Shown here: one piece after another, positions 13,401 through 24,336 of the stretch
Layout of the letters: every line of letters starts with the position of its first letter
Position numbering within the stretch: position 1 is the stretch's first letter
Source: Distichodus sexfasciatus
Taxonomy: Eukaryota > Chordata > Actinopteri > Characiformes > Distichodontidae
Direction: 5' to 3'
Assembly: GCA_032718565.1 (NCBI GenBank)
Contig: JAVGVS010000412.1
Span: forward strand, 245,001-309,000
Length of the DNA stretch: 64,000 bases
Position numbers and translations under genes: made by a program
Notes under the pieces: model-generated
The model's input: only the letters and a program-made list of their open reading frames with translations
Databases searched by the model: none
What the model was told of the DNA's origin: nothing

Positions 13401-15308
13401 TGTTCAGTAAGTTGTGTTTATAAAGAAACTAACCTCTACCAGTGTTTAGTATAAGAATTGGGTGGTGATCTATAATTTAAATGATAAAAGCTCTAAGATC
13501 ATGTAAATTCATGTAGCGTTTTAGCGCACCTAGAGGTCTAAATGCGTTGTCCTATTTTTTACCAAAATCAAGCAGCTCTACTGCCCGGGTAAATAATCTT
13601 GTTCTGTTTTAGTTTGAAGTACGCCGGAGCCGTGCGTGTGTTGGATTCTCTTTGTGAAGTGTGTGCATGTCAGCATGACGTCCTGGTAAAGCCAGAGGGT
13701 TTTTTTGGGAGGAAACCTGAAGCTGTTCAGGTCGCAACCCTCCTCTGGATAACACACTGACCTCTCCACAAAGCTGCTAACACTTATACTGTAGAGACAC
13801 AACAAATAAAGTTGGGATTAAGTCAAATTTGTATAAATTGGCTTTAAAGTTGCAGGAGAGTTGGAGTCTGGGATGAGGTTGGAGTCTGGATGAGAATAAA
13901 ATGAGTTTAAGGTTGAAGTTAGCATGGAGCTCAAGCTTGGAGTGTAACAGTTTTTTAAAGATTAAAGTTTGGTTCCTAAAACCTAATCCTAAAAGTTAGG
14001 ATTAGGTTTAAGATTGGAAAGTAAACGTTGTTTAAGGCTTAAAGTTTAGTTAAGACAGGAATAAAAGCCAAAGAGGATAATATTAAGAGAAGGTTTAGGT
14101 TTAGATAAGCATAGATTTGGAATTAGTTTAAAATTTAAGATTAGAAGGTGCAAGTTGTTTAAGTTTGTTTGGTTAAAGATGAAATTAATATGGGGATTAA
14201 AGCTAAAAAGGGATTTATTTTTAGAAGACGTTAAGTTTTAGATCAACATAGATTTGGGATAAGTTTAAAAGTTAAGCTTAGGTATAAAATTAGAAGGTTA
14301 AAATTGTTTAAGTCTTAAAGTTTGGTTAAGGATGAACTTAAGACGAGTATAAAAGCAGTAGAGGTTAATATTAAGAAAAAGTTTAGGTTTAGATAATCAT
14401 AGATTTGGGATTAGTTTAAAATTTAGGATGAAGTTTAAGATTAGAAGATGAAAGTTGTTTAACGGTTCATGTTTGGTTGAGGGTACATTTGGAAAGAGTT
14501 TTATTTAGAAAATAATGTTTATGTAGTTTAAGATTTGAGAAGGTTTAAACTTAGCTTAACTTAACTTAGATTTAGGATAAGATTAAAGGCACAAAGTTGA
14601 AGCTTGAATCAGGGTTTTGTTCGGGGAAAGAGATGAGGATGAGGTTAAAGTGATGAAGTTCAAATTGGGATGGGCTCCACTTTGGAAGGAGGATGGACTG
14701 GGTATTAGAATTTAAGTAAGAGTAAGCTAGGACTAGGATTAAAATTTAGATCAAAATATATCACAGAATTAAACTAACCGAGCTTTCTGCTCTACTAATG
14801 AGCAAACAATTGCTACATCAACTTGATGAGTCTGTAGTTGGAATGTTCTCACATAAAACCCACACACGCACACTCACACACACACACACACACACACACC
14901 CTTCCCCCAGCAGAGTGAGTAATCGTGGCTGCCCTGACTGTGTTGACAGGTGATTGATGAGACTGTGGATGTAAAAGAAGTGATTTACAGCGCTGAGAAA
15001 GTCAGCGTTTTGAATGGGGTTGAACCGATGGTGAGTATGTTGCCCTCCAGTGGCTGCACCGCGCTACTGCAGTTTATGCCACCGGCATTTGGGGTGTAAA
15101 ACCGGGCGTAAAATCTCATTAGTGCTCATTAGTCTGGGAGGAAACAGCAGCTCAAATACCTTCTTACCCAGCATCGTGTTTTATTCAGCATTTTATTCCA
15201 TTTTATCCTTCTGTAATGCAGAGGTTGCGTTGGTGTTGACCGCATGTGTCAGTGTGTTCTTGTGAATGCTCTGGAATGACACGTGACCAGCCAACCGTCT
15301 CTCTCTCC

Positions 15309-15340
<32 letters not shown>

Positions 15341-16633
15341 TCCTGAGAACGGTGTGAGTGTCATGTACAGCATGTGCTGGATGCTTGTCTCTCGTTCCCC
15401 GTCCAGTTTTAGGTTATTACTGCCTTTTTACCGCGTTATAAACGCGTAATATCTCCGAGATTCTGTAATCGTCAGGTTTCGTTTGCATCAGGGTTAGTCG
15501 TTTTGTGTTAGCAGCCTCATTTAAGCAGCTTAATTTTCAGAGGCTCGGACCCTAAAAATGACTTGGAGTCGACCTTCCTTTTCCCACAGTTGAGTCGCGA
15601 AGGTGACCCGGCCATATTCCGTCCCCTGGGGGAGGAGTTTAGCTTCGGGAGCAGCGCTCTGATTGGCCTGCTGGTGATCGCCGTGGCCATAGCAACTGTG
15701 ATTGTGATAAGCCTGGTGGTGCTGCGAAAGCGCCAGTATGGCACCATCAGCCATGGCATTGTGGAGGTGAGTGTGACAACGCGCGCGCGCACACACACAT
15801 ACATACACACACACACACACAGCTAAACTGCAGAGAGAGAAATCCTGCCATCTGACTCACGCTTCACAGTAGAACCGGCAGGACAGAATAATAAAAACTG
15901 CAGTGAGCAGCTTTTTTGGCAGCGCCCGGGGAGCAGTGCTTGGGGATGGTACCTTGCTCATGAGTACCTCAGTGGTACCTTTACCAACCCGGAACTTGAA
16001 CCAGTAAAAGAGCGTTCTGGTGTCAAATCCATCATGTGTAATTATGCTGTTCACACTGTGATTACAGATATACATATTGCAGATATAGAAAGAAGAGTTG
16101 AGAGAGATAGAAAGAGAGAGAAAGACGGATAAGGAGAGAAATGAGAGAAAAGGAGTGAGAGAAGAGAGAAATACAGGAAGAGTGAAAGAGGGATGAGAGA
16201 GAGACAGAGTTCGAGAGACTGAAGGAGGGAGAGAGATGCAATAGAGGAAAAAGAAGAGAGAGAGAGATACGGATGGGGGAGACATGACAGAGAGAAAGAT
16301 GGAAAAGGAGAGTGAGAGAAAAAGTTCAATGGAGATTGAAGAAGTGAGAGATGAGTTAGAGAGAGAAAAAGAGCGATACAGGAAGAGCGAACGAGTGATG
16401 AGAGAGTGGAAGATGAAAGAGATTGAAGTGAGAGATGCAACAGAGAAATAGAAGAGATACAAAAAGAGAGAGAGATGGATACGGTATAAAGTTGAAAGGG
16501 AACAGATATTAAAGGTGGTGTTTTGTACCAGGTGGACCCCATGCTGAGTCCCGAGGAGCGCCACCTGAGCAAGATGCAGAACCACGGCTACGAGAACCCC
16601 ACCTACAAGTACCTGGAGCAGATGCAGATCTAG
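511..16633 (+). CDS. aplp2: Amyloid beta precursor-like protein 2, 3' portion (14 coding exons)
   Basis: Exons: 511-749, 1195-1415, 1721-1888, 3366-3499, 4307-4381, 4528-4686, 4845-4973, 5783-5882, 7244-7417, 8193-8228, 12311-12393, 14950-15030, 15590-15766, 16532-16633. All have GT/AG borders and matching phases, giving 625 residues plus TAG. In order they encode the end of the E1 copper-binding domain (YGMLLPCGIDKF, then VCCP), a Glu/Asp-rich stretch, a Kunitz domain, the E2 helical domain (RHRNRMERVRKEWEEAE), a single membrane span (ALIGLLVIAVAIATVIVISL) and a tail with GYENPTY ending in EQMQI. The tail and span match APLP2 rather than APP, and there is no Abeta-like peptide. The family are type I membrane glycoproteins shed by secretases; YENPTY binds PTB adaptors such as Fe65, Mint and Dab. 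The signal peptide and growth-factor-like domain lie left of the window. The identity is near certain; exon edges are inferred by eye. Confidence 0.96.
1721..1888 (+). other. aplp2: aplp2 Kunitz-type protease inhibitor exon
   Basis: The exon is 168 bp, the size of the KPI exon in vertebrate APP and APLP2, with phase 1 at both ends, so it can be skipped without a frameshift. It reads from VCSMEVETGPCKAIKRRW to EEYCMSVCKPL and carries all six Kunitz cysteines. The P1 residue after the second cysteine is Lys (GPCKA), whereas mammalian APP and APLP2 have Arg; both fit inhibition of trypsin-like proteases. Skipping joins G to CC and gives Ala before VPPSPQ. In mammals this exon is alternatively spliced, and phase symmetry allows the same here. 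Confidence 0.95.
2030..2830. repeat. Degenerate telomere-like array (CCTAA/CTTAA type) in aplp2 intron
   Basis: About 800 bases are built from drifting variants of AACCTTAAACCTAATC with spacers such as ATCATCTGATC. It resembles the C strand of a telomere repeat but has no clean CCCTAA runs. A complementary, equally degenerate array lies in a later aplp2 intron at 13840-14780. Confidence 0.85.
3500..4080. repeat. Purine-rich minisatellite abutting an aplp2 splice donor
   Basis: Imperfect units around GTGAGAAGGAAAGAGACAG start immediately after the exon end at 3499 and run for about 580 bases on the purine strand. Nearly every unit contains GTGAG or GCGAG, echoing the true donor AGG|GTGAGA at 3497-3505. 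Long Ser/Leu/Phe reading frames on the opposite strand are only a by-product of the repeat. Confidence 0.9.
4479..4527. repeat. (CTT)n and (CT)n tract at aplp2 acceptor
   Basis: A CTT run followed by a CT run forms the pyrimidine tract of the acceptor at 4526-4527. Confidence 0.85.
6061..7100. repeat. 22-bp minisatellite (CTCATCTAACGCTCC core) in aplp2 intron
   Basis: Tandem units of about 22 bp, CTCATCTAACGCTCC plus TTTCTGG, are regular from about 6230 to 6650 and decay on both sides (forms such as CTCATCTAACTCTCC, CTCACTAAGTCTCC). A second unit variant inserts CTGTCCTTT. The array fills most of the intron between exons 5783-5882 and 7244-7417. Confidence 0.88.
8193..8228 (+). other. aplp2: aplp2 36-bp microexon (candidate alternative exon)
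   Basis: This 36-bp exon (DFSEPPRAFKKG in frame) lies between AG at 8191-8192 and GT at 8229, phase 1 at both ends. Its size and place, just after the Pro-rich segment and before the GSG of the next exon, match the 12-residue alternative exon known in mammalian APLP2. In mammals, skipping that exon creates an ENEGSG chondroitin-sulfate attachment site. Here, skipping joins exon 7244-7417 (ending PEPEG) to exon 12311-12393 (SGMNG) and produces PEPEGSG, an acidic-Gly-Ser-Gly site of the same type. Inclusion breaks it. Confidence 0.85.
8595..8969. mobile_element. Inverted-repeat element whose arms carry a tRNA-like SINE head
   Basis: The left end TCAGCGTCCTATATCAGGGA is mirrored by TCCCTGATAAGACGCTGA at 8952-8969. 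The match continues inward through GAAATCTATACAACTGGT against its complement near 8905-8930, and then through a tRNA-like SINE head on each arm. The plus-oriented SINE part runs to about 8825 and the minus part covers about 8826-8915. No coding capacity is seen. Confidence 0.75.
9885..10060 (+). mobile_element. tRNA-derived SINE, family C, plus orientation
   Basis: The tRNA-like head GGTGGTCTAGTGATTAGGAC with B box GGTTCGAATCC is followed by the family tail (GCATTGTCTTCAGGGAAGC, then CTGGATAAGAGTGTCTG). Other copies of this family lie at about 11056, 57785 and 60500. Confidence 0.8.
10368..10565 (+). mobile_element. tRNA-derived SINE, family A, diverged
   Basis: It shares the family-A body, GGTAAAGGTACCACTGAGGT, then GTACCGTCCCCAAGCACTGC and GTCGAATGCGGAGGTCACAT. 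The head has the B box GGTTCAAGTTCC. Confidence 0.75.
11056..11258 (-). mobile_element. tRNA-derived SINE, family C, minus orientation
   Basis: It reads ACATTTACATTAACGCCATT, then GGGGTTAAGGGTCTTGCTCA, and ends CCTAACCACTAGACCAGTGG, the complement of a tRNA-like head. It lies in the 4-kb aplp2 intron. Confidence 0.8.
12240..12266. repeat. (CA)n microsatellite
   Basis: CA run about 45 bases before the acceptor of aplp2 exon 12311-12393. Confidence 0.9.
12394..13840. other. aplp2 intron, first part
   Basis: No exon is seen here. It contains a CA run at 12422-12439, homopolymer T and C runs near 12630-12740, a (GAT)n run near 12803-12842 and a fragment at 13050-13110 (GAGCTGCGCAATTAATCGAG) typical of fish hAT-like non-coding elements. 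Confidence 0.6.
13840..14780. repeat. Degenerate telomere-like array (TTTAGGTT type) in aplp2 intron
   Basis: About 900 bases consist of variants of GTTTAAGATTAGAAGGT and GGTTTAGATAAGCATAG, including AAAAGTTAGGATTAGGTTT at 13990-14008. It is the opposite orientation of the array at 2030-2830, and the two transcribed copies are roughly complementary. Confidence 0.82.
14872..14899. repeat. (CA)n microsatellite
   Basis: CA run about 50 bases upstream of aplp2 exon 14950-15030. Further CA runs lie at 15309-15336 and, after GC alternation, at 15781-15822 just past the donor at 15767. Confidence 0.88.
15905..16020 (-). mobile_element. SINE family A fragment
   Basis: It reads GGAGCAGTGCTTGGGGATGG, then ACCTTGCTCATGAGTACCTC, the complement of the family-A body, ending in a partial head with TTGAACCAG. 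It lies in the last aplp2 intron. Confidence 0.75.
16078..16500. repeat. GA-rich tract in last aplp2 intron
   Basis: About 420 bases of imperfect GAGAGA/GAAAGATGG units lie on the transcript strand, ending about 30 bases before the last coding exon. Ser/Leu-rich frames on the opposite strand are artefacts of it. Confidence 0.85.
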
Positions 16634-18959
16634 CCGGGGCCCAGCAGGGGGCGCAACGGGGCCACGCCGCCACCGCCAACGTACTACTGACCAATACTCA
16701 AACTGCTCTCTTCAAAACCAAGCAACCAACCATCTCACCATGCGTATTCTGGCTCATAATTACACAAAAAGAATCCTCCCCCTCCGTCGTTTTAAAAGCC
16801 TCTGCTACTGCGGCTGCTGTTGCTGCTGTGGAGCTCCCGCTCTCTTCTCTTTTTATTTTCTCTTTTAAACGCGGCACATCTGTGATTTTACAAATTCTGC
16901 GAATTCCGAAGCTGTCGTTTATTGATCGTAAATAACCTGAGATTAGAATGAATTTAACCTTTTTTTAAATGCTGTTTGTTTTCCAAAATTCAAATGAATT
17001 CGATTACCATTTAACGTCCCGAAAAGCAACTTGAGTTTCTTTTTAAATCAGCATCGCCATGCTCCTGGACTGTCTGATTACTACACAAACCTTTTTCGTT
17101 TCTCTTTTCGATAGATGGCTTGTATATGAAGGGTTCTTTGTACCGAAACTTACATGTATAGTGACTCTAAACGAGAACATACGATAATAACCGAAAACCG
17201 ATTTTACGCTCACTTTTCCGTTCTTTACTATTACGAAATTCTATAAATATATGAATATAAGGTAGATGTTCTATTTCCTCATAGTTATTTCCAGAGTTGA
17301 TGTTTCTGGCTGGAACACTAGGTTAAAAGCTTTGAGATTCGAGGGACAACTCGACCCCTAACGTGGTGGATAAAAGCCTCCTTTTTTTGGCCACGTTTTG
17401 CGTCTCGGGGTCAAGTTTTCCTTTAAGGGAGGAGCTCGTTTGGTCCAGGTGTCTGCTCTGCTGCCGTCGGTCGAGACCCGACTTTTTAACGATGATTTTT
17501 CTGACGGCGTTGCGTACGTGGACCAATAAAGCGCTTCCCTGATTTTTAAAGATTGTAGAGGGTTGAGTTTATGCAGAGAGGGACATGGCCAAAAGCCTCC
17601 AGTCTCCCCTTATTCATATCTTAACAAACGCTCACGAATGTTATATACCCTCCATACACACACACACACACGCACACAAATACATATAAATATACACTTA
17701 CACACACACACACGCACACACACACACTTTCATACGCCTGACGCTGTGCTTCCCCCCAAAATTGGACGTTAAACGTGCTGTTTTCCGGCGCAATACACTC
17801 GGCAGGAGTTGTTGCACAAAAATCTCGCCGATCTCCCGAGCAGCCCTCAGAGGGGGTGTTTGCTCGCGGAGGCTTGTTGTCACGACAGCTTGTTAGGGTC
17901 TGTGTAGATAAAAATAATAATTATAACTGGAGCAGAGGGAGGGGTAAAATTCAGAGGGAAAAATGGAATTTTGCGAGAGCTATAAGTCCAAATTTCCCAG
18001 ATTAAATTCTCAGACATGAAGTTGTAAATTTGTGAGTGAAAAATAAGGCCACGGTTCTGATATAAAAGTTGCACATTTGTGAGGAAAAATACTCATTTGT
18101 AAGTCCTAAATGGGCTTTTCACTGACATTGTCAAGTCGTAAATTTGCGAAAAGTCCAAATTCTCAAGTTTAAAGGCAATTATTTACGTAGTACAAAAACA
18201 GGATATTATCTACAATTAAGTCATAAATGTGAGTTTACAATAAGTTTTTTTCGCTTCAGTTTTTGACCTTTCAGTGAGAGCATCAGAGTTTGTTTTTGAC
18301 GCTCTCCACATTTTTCTCGCAAGTCCGTGGCTTTACAATGTCCAAGTTATTTTCCTCCTAAAATTATGACTTTAATTTAGGAATTTCTCATTCTCCAAAT
18401 TTTACACTCTCTTCCAGTTTATTATTATTATTATTATTATTTTTTAAATATTTACAGTAGCCCTGTTGCGCTGACGGTTTTTGCTGAGTGTCTTCACCAT
18501 AAACAGCATTCGCGAGGTGAGCGCTGAGCGAGCTGGAGGCTGCGCCGAAACGAAATGACCTCGCGTAGAAAAGCAAAAACGAAGCACATTGTCTTTCCAA
18601 GACAAGAAAACTGACCCATAACTTATCCTTTTTTTTTTTTTTTTCATTTTCTTCCCTCTCTCTCACAGTAGTCTTTATACGCCTGTATAGTTGATGTTGC
18701 AATCATGGCTTTTACAGAGGACAACCTGTGGTGTGCTTCGTTCTTATATATAAAATGATACAATATATATATTTTGAAGTTTTGTTTCTTGTTTTTCTTT
18801 CTTTCTTTCTCCTCCTCCTCTTCCTCCTTCCTATTTCCTCTCTCGTGATGGTATAATATCTGTACGTGACTGTCTCACTATGCACCCGAATGGCTTCGAT
18901 CTTGAACCCTGTTTAACTGCCTGCTGGATTGGTGTGTATTGGTGTGTGTGTGTGTTTGT

Positions 18960-19005
<46 letters not shown>

Positions 19006-19148
19006 TGTGTGTAGGTGTGTGTGGAAGCCGTGTCAGAGCGTAGACGTGCCCCTTGCTAATGTGTGACTAAAAGAAATGGGATCGACTTTACGAATGGGTC
19101 AGGTTACGAGCAGGAACACATCAATAAACTCACTACTTCCATAAAGAT
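16634..19148 (+). other. aplp2: aplp2 3' untranslated region (extent uncertain)
   Basis: No coding signal follows the TAG at 16631-16633. AATAAA occurs at 17525-17530 and again at 19123-19128. The stretch between holds CA repeats (17655-17730), an (ATT)n run near 18419-18440, a T-rich tract and a GA/GT tract near 18940-19020. A long 3' UTR ending after the second signal or a short one ending near 17.55 kb are both possible; RNA data would decide. Confidence 0.55.
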
Positions 19149-19305
19149 GCAGGTAAGTTGCGGAGTGTTTGTGGTTGTTTTGTTACTTGAGTTTACCTGG
19201 GTAAAAATAGAGTTCTTCAAAGACCACTAGCAATGTGTCATTTACCACATTAAAGCCCAAATCCCAAAACCTAAAATCACTTTTTTGATAATGATAACCA
19301 TAATG

Positions 19306-19341
<36 letters not shown>

Positions 19342-19350
19342 TTAATAATA
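19306..19350. repeat. (AAT)n microsatellite
   Basis: Run of AAT units with one ATT interruption, followed by ATTATT runs near 19373-19396. Confidence 0.9.
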
Positions 19351-20722
19351 ATAATAATATAATGCAATTTGGGTATTATTATTAGTATTATTATTATAAA
19401 CTTTGTTCATATGGTATCTATCATGCATTGGAATGTAACTTCAAGTACTTAATAACAAGGGTAAGAGAATTAAAAGAATTAAGCATTTAATAAAAATAGA
19501 ATTTATTATAATGTTATTTTAATATCATTATAATATATTAATGTAATATATATATGAAAATATAAAATAATTGATGACCATTGTCATTAATAACAAGACA
19601 CCAAAGATGGAAAATAGAAAATAAGTTGTGCAAGTAGTAAAATTAAAGGAAGAGTAATGATTAAATTATTTAATTTTTAGTATTTGTTTGCAAACCATTT
19701 TGCACTTAAATAAAAAATGGAGGTATAAAAAAGAAAAAAAATGCCAAAAACAGAGTGAAGCCATTCTTAAGAGCAGAAATGGAATAAAATGGAATGTGTG
19801 TGTGTAGAAAATGACTCGTTATTTATTCATTCATTCATTTAATTTTAGTTTTGGAAACGTGGCGGCGGTTGGTTTTCATTGGAAACACGTATGATAAAAA
19901 GACTTTCATGGAAAGGTAAGGTTGTATTATATGTTTCGAGTGGAACGAAACATCCTGAGCTCTCCGTATTATAGATTTATTCAGTAGCTGAAATTACGCT
20001 TGTCTTTTTTTGGAATGCAAATGTTGCTCAATTATTATTATTTTTACCACCAGCCTCTTAAACGGTGTCTGCCTGCAGTAGAAAAAGAGGGGGGGGGGAA
20101 TGCTGGATGTTCTGCATTGCTAAAATATTCAGCCGGTGGGAAATGCTCTGCGTCTCTGATGAGCAGCAAAATTACATTTGTAAAAGTGCGAGTCCCAGCG
20201 CTGCTAATGGCTCCGTTTTGCATGCAGATCGTCCCCGCGTGTAGGCCAGACTAATGAAGCTGGAACTAATTTTTGCCAGACATGAAAAGAGGGAAGAGAG
20301 AGAGAAAAAAAGATCAAACCGACTTTAAGCTGGTACATTTCACTCATTTAATAATTTCAACTTTTGAACCGCGGCTGAGCAGAGAGAGTTCTACATTTGC
20401 CTCCATTCATTTAAGTGTCACCAAACTTTAAAAAAAATATATATTTATTTGTTTGTTTTATTACACATTTCTTACACAAATGGATTGCGTAAATCCGGTA
20501 GGTTAAAGTAAAAGCTGCATCAGATCTTTCATTTTCAGGCAGATTTTAATCTTCACATTTGTATTGTTCATTATTTGTTTAACACTCAGGAAAGCTTAAA
20601 TGTAACTTTGCAAGAGCATCACCACCAACAGCAACATTTTAAAGGCAGGTTTATTTTATTTATGCAGCGCATTACTATCATAAGACATTCCATTTTCTTT
20701 ACAATAAATCAAGAACGAAACA

Positions 20723-20820
20723 AGATTCAAGATTCTTTATTTGTCACATATTTGCTATTTGTTATACAAGTGCAACACGCAGTGAAATGTACCTTGAACG
20801 CTCCTAAGACTGGGATAGAA
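20723..20820. repeat. Dispersed fish repeat tail
   Basis: The sequence TTCAAGATTCTTTATTTGTC, then ACAAGTGCAACACGCAGTGA, is a frequent dispersed sequence in fish genomes, probably the 3' end of a retroelement. A related piece is at 24618-24740 (AACTTAATTGTCATCTCTAC). Confidence 0.5.
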
Positions 20821-21245
20821 TTTAGAAATTAGAAGTTAACAGATTAAGTTAAAGAAATCTCACGATAAACAGACAAACAAATAAAAAAATCTTGAGTGTA
20901 ACAATTATATATTAATATTCTTAAAGGATTTATACTACAGACACAAGGATTAAAGTTCTCCGTGGCTACGACGGATTTCCGTCCATTGGACTCTAGCTGT
21001 GACGGATTTCCGTCAGTCGGACTCAAAGACATATTTGAGATAAATGCAGCTCCGATAAGAATTAATATTCGAGGGATGGGGTGCACATCGCGAACTCACT
21101 GTCTACGGAGTGATTTGGATAGCCCACTTCGATGGCCTTCTATTTAGAATGTTGATTTTGCAGGCTCGCTGGTCAACTCTCAGTTCAGTCAAATCTTCCT
21201 ATTTATTACAGATAAAACACATTTTAGCTGATAAATATCAACAAC

Positions 21246-21500
21246 GGGGCAGCACTGTGGCAGGTGGTTGGCGCTGCCGCCTCACAATGAGAAGGTCCTG
21301 GGTTCAAGCCCTGGGTCGGCCGTGGGGCCTTTCTGTGTAGAGTTCCTCTGGGTGCTCCGGTTTCCTCCCACAGTCCAAAAGCACAATGTAGGTTAATTGG
21401 CCCCATAAGGTGTGATTGTGTGTGTGTGTGTGTTCATTCACCGCCTTATGCCCATAGTTCCCAGGATAGGCTTCAGTTCCCCCACTGACTGATAAATACT
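21246..21500 (+). mobile_element. tRNA-derived SINE, family B, plus orientation
   Basis: It begins GGGCAGCACTGTGGCAGGTG with tRNA-like boxes (GGTTCAAGCCC). It continues AGAGTTCCTCTGGGTGCTCC and AGGTTAATTGGCCCCATAAG, contains a GT run, and ends near CAGTTCCCCCACTGACTG. Minus copies are at 33268-33605 and 48480-48745, and a tail-only piece at 22950-23060. Confidence 0.85.
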
Positions 21501-22949
21501 AGGTATTTTGTCACACTCATGGTTATACAAGCACAACGTGTAATGAATCGTGACTTGATATTTGAAAAGCAAAATCTAAATTAATACAAATATATAGAAA
21601 AATACATTGCTGAAATAGTGTTGAGTAGAGTAATGAGTATATATTATAATGACAAGTCAGTGATAAGAGAAATAGAGTTCAATGTTATTAAAGACAGCTA
21701 TGAGCAGGTCCTAGCTTCTAACAAAGTCTTATTGTTGCATTCTAGTACATATGACCATGCCAGTGCTTTTAGTCTAAAAGTCTATATATCTGCCATCAAA
21801 GAGTTTATTTTATTAGCATCGACAGTTGCAAATAAATCTGTGTGCAGAATTGCAACAAATTGCTTTTATCAGGTGCAACATTGTCACATATTAGCGTGCT
21901 ATACCTGTTTTCATTATAGCTTTTGTTTGCACAACACCGTTAGTTGATGGCACCTTTCTTGGCATTTGGCGTGGCCTCTGTGTCATCAGATCTTGTTTAC
22001 GTGTACCAATAGCGTCAATGCCACTTGCATGGCAAAATAAAAGATCCTATCTTGACGGACTATGTTTGTATGAGTGCAAACGCTGGAAGTTTTACCGGAC
22101 TTGGTTTACCGGAACACCGATCCTGTGTTTTTACAATGTAATTAAATAATGATTAAACAAAAAAAAATTCAACTGTTATAAGCAATCATTTTTATTCTAT
22201 ATGCATGACTGGCTGCAGGTAAGCCTGAATTTCCTCATCTCCGGACGCATCTGATCTGTAGGAGATAATGAACGATGTACATCTTAAACACAGAATCCCC
22301 AGAAGACGAGAGCCGGTTCCTGGATACGGGTCTGCAGTGTTATGGCCACAATACAGATGCTTTTGAGGAGGGTGACCCTAGATATCAGTCATCGAGCAAT
22401 CAGCATTAAAAGCTGAAACTCTGTGTCTCTGGTTTCAGTTCATTTCAGTGTGTGCGGGAAGCCAGTTTTGCACGTATGTCCTCCTCGGGATTGTGTATGT
22501 TCGAGAGAGACTGAGTTTGTATGTGTGTAAACACTTTGATTTTGTGGGTGTTAATGTATAGCTATGATGTGGAAGCTTGGCAACTGTGTGTAAATAAGAG
22601 TGCACAGCGTGAAGGCCAGGACTGCCCTGAGCTGTTTGCAGACTTGAAGACACCAGCAACATCAGCCATTCCTCTGTTTCAGATCTGTGCTTGTTGTGTT
22701 TTTTGCCTTCTTTCCAACGCTTGCGATGATAGAAACATCAGTCCCTCCAGGATTTCACAGCCTTTTTTGAGATTGTTGTGGCTTATGTCTGATTGTGCGG
22801 CAGCTTTTCTAAAAAATTGCATTTAAAGTTGCCGTATTTTTAGGCGACATTTGTTGCAACAAGGTCAAAGTTGCAGAAAGAAGTTGCGATTTTCCCCCTA
22901 TAGAATTAATCGTTAACAATTCATTAAAATGATGGGAACAAACCCACTC

Positions 22950-23060
22950 TGCACCCTGCGGTGTGTTGGTGTCCGCCCAGGGTTGGTCCCCGGGATAGGC
23001 TCCAGTCCCTGCGACCCTGATAGGGATTAAGCGGTTCAGATAATGAGTGACTGACTGACA
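22950..23060 (+). mobile_element. SINE family B tail fragment
   Basis: It reads GGTTGGTCCCCGGGATAGGC, then TCCAGTCCCTGCGACCCTGA and TAATGAGTGACTGACTGA, the 3' part of this family without the head. Confidence 0.7.
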
Positions 23061-23826
23061 GAACCACTGTTAACCACTATTAATGGTTAACCTTTAACCA
23101 TTTAAGTATTTTTGAAGGTAAATCTGAGGCGTTTTTAATCACACGTTTCCTGCATTTTCCAAACGTAACAAGTAAGTGAATTGCGCTGACGTTTGGCTCA
23201 ACGCTTTGCAGGAAACTTCAATGACTGGTCAAAAATTGCAGAAATGTTGCAGTAATTAGTCAAAATTACAAGGTTGCGATGAATTTGTGGGGATTGGCTG
23301 AATTTGTGTTAATAGTTAAAATTCTGGAGGGTCTGATATATAGGTTATATATCGCGCTTGTAATTGCACATATTTGTGCAGCACCACACTTTTACTGCTT
23401 TTACCCAGGGTACAGAAGTGAAAGTGAAAAAAGTTATACTGTATAATAAGTAATAGAGAAAGAACAACCTATTGTGTCAGTGGTTTACCGTAAAAGGAGT
23501 AAAAAAAAAGGTTTTCGGTGATGTCTACTGGAAATATTTATACTCTCATATCTTTGGCTACAAGCGCTTCCCTGTTCCGCCATCAGACTGGGAAGAAGGT
23601 GACAAGCATTACCCATAATAGACTGATTTGTATGTCTAGCCAACATTCAGACTTTATCCAAGTTTCCAAACTGCCATATTCCTGTCCTACAACCCAAATT
23701 CCTTCTGGGTCACCAGTGGTCACCGTGAAGCCGGACTTATTGTGACCTTTCAAAAATATCACCTTTCAAGGAATACAAGGTGGCTATACATAGAATGACA
23801 AGTCAGAGACCAAAGGTCCACATGTT

Positions 23827-24246
23827 GGCTGTTTACATGCATGCAGATATTTTTATAAATGCATATTTTTAAAAAATACGCTTGGGCCTTTCGTTTACAC
23901 GTAAGCACTTTTAGCCATCGCAAATGCATATTTTTTACACACACTTAAAAGTGAAGATTTATCAAAACGGTGGATTCTGTGGTTACGTGTAAACAAAAGG
24001 CCCAAACCTATTGTTATATGCGTTTTTAAAAATATCTGCATACGTGTAAACAGGGCTTTAAAAAAAAAAAAAAAAAAAGTCGTTTAAACACAATTAAAAA
24101 AATTAACATATAAAAAATGTGTTAATAAAAATATCCACATACGTGTAAAAAGGCATTTTTTAACCAAATGTTATGTAAACTCAATTAAAAAATAAACATA
24201 AAAATGTGTTTATAAAAATCTCTGCATACGTGTAAACAAGCCCTTA
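23827..24246. mobile_element. Nested fold-back miniature element
   Basis: An outer inverted repeat pairs GGCTGTTTACATGCATGCAG (23827) with the complement of CTGCATACGTGTAAACAGGG (24037-24055). An inner pair with the same end sequence, GGGCCTTTCGTTTACACGTA (23884) against TTACGTGTAAACAAAAGGCC (23982), sits inside it. Two further right-end copies, each with a form of CATACGTGTAAA, follow at 24130-24160 and 24215-24246. There is no coding region. Confidence 0.7.
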
Positions 24247-24336
24247 GAGCACAGCTAAAACCTGAGACACTTTTTCAAAAGCTCCAAAAATGGGCCATTT
24301 GAGATCTCAGAGAAAAGAAAGTTCAGAGAGTTTTTT

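Larger units (their letters stand above)
15590..16633 (+). other. aplp2: aplp2 transmembrane and cytoplasmic-tail exons
   Basis: Exon 15590-15766 gives the juxtamembrane ectodomain (LSREGDPAIFRPLGEEFSF), the span and the stop-transfer RKR with QYGTISHGIVE. Exon 16532-16633 gives VDPMLSPEERHLSKMQNHGY, then ENPTYKYLEQMQI and TAG. The 766-bp intron between them contains a SINE remnant and a long GA-rich tract. The juxtamembrane sequence differs from APP, as expected for an APLP. Confidence 0.95.

Noticed and set aside
15050..15265. Open frame after aplp2 exon 14950-15030
   Set aside because: It lies in the intron, lacks family similarity and the exon phase joins cleanly to 15590.
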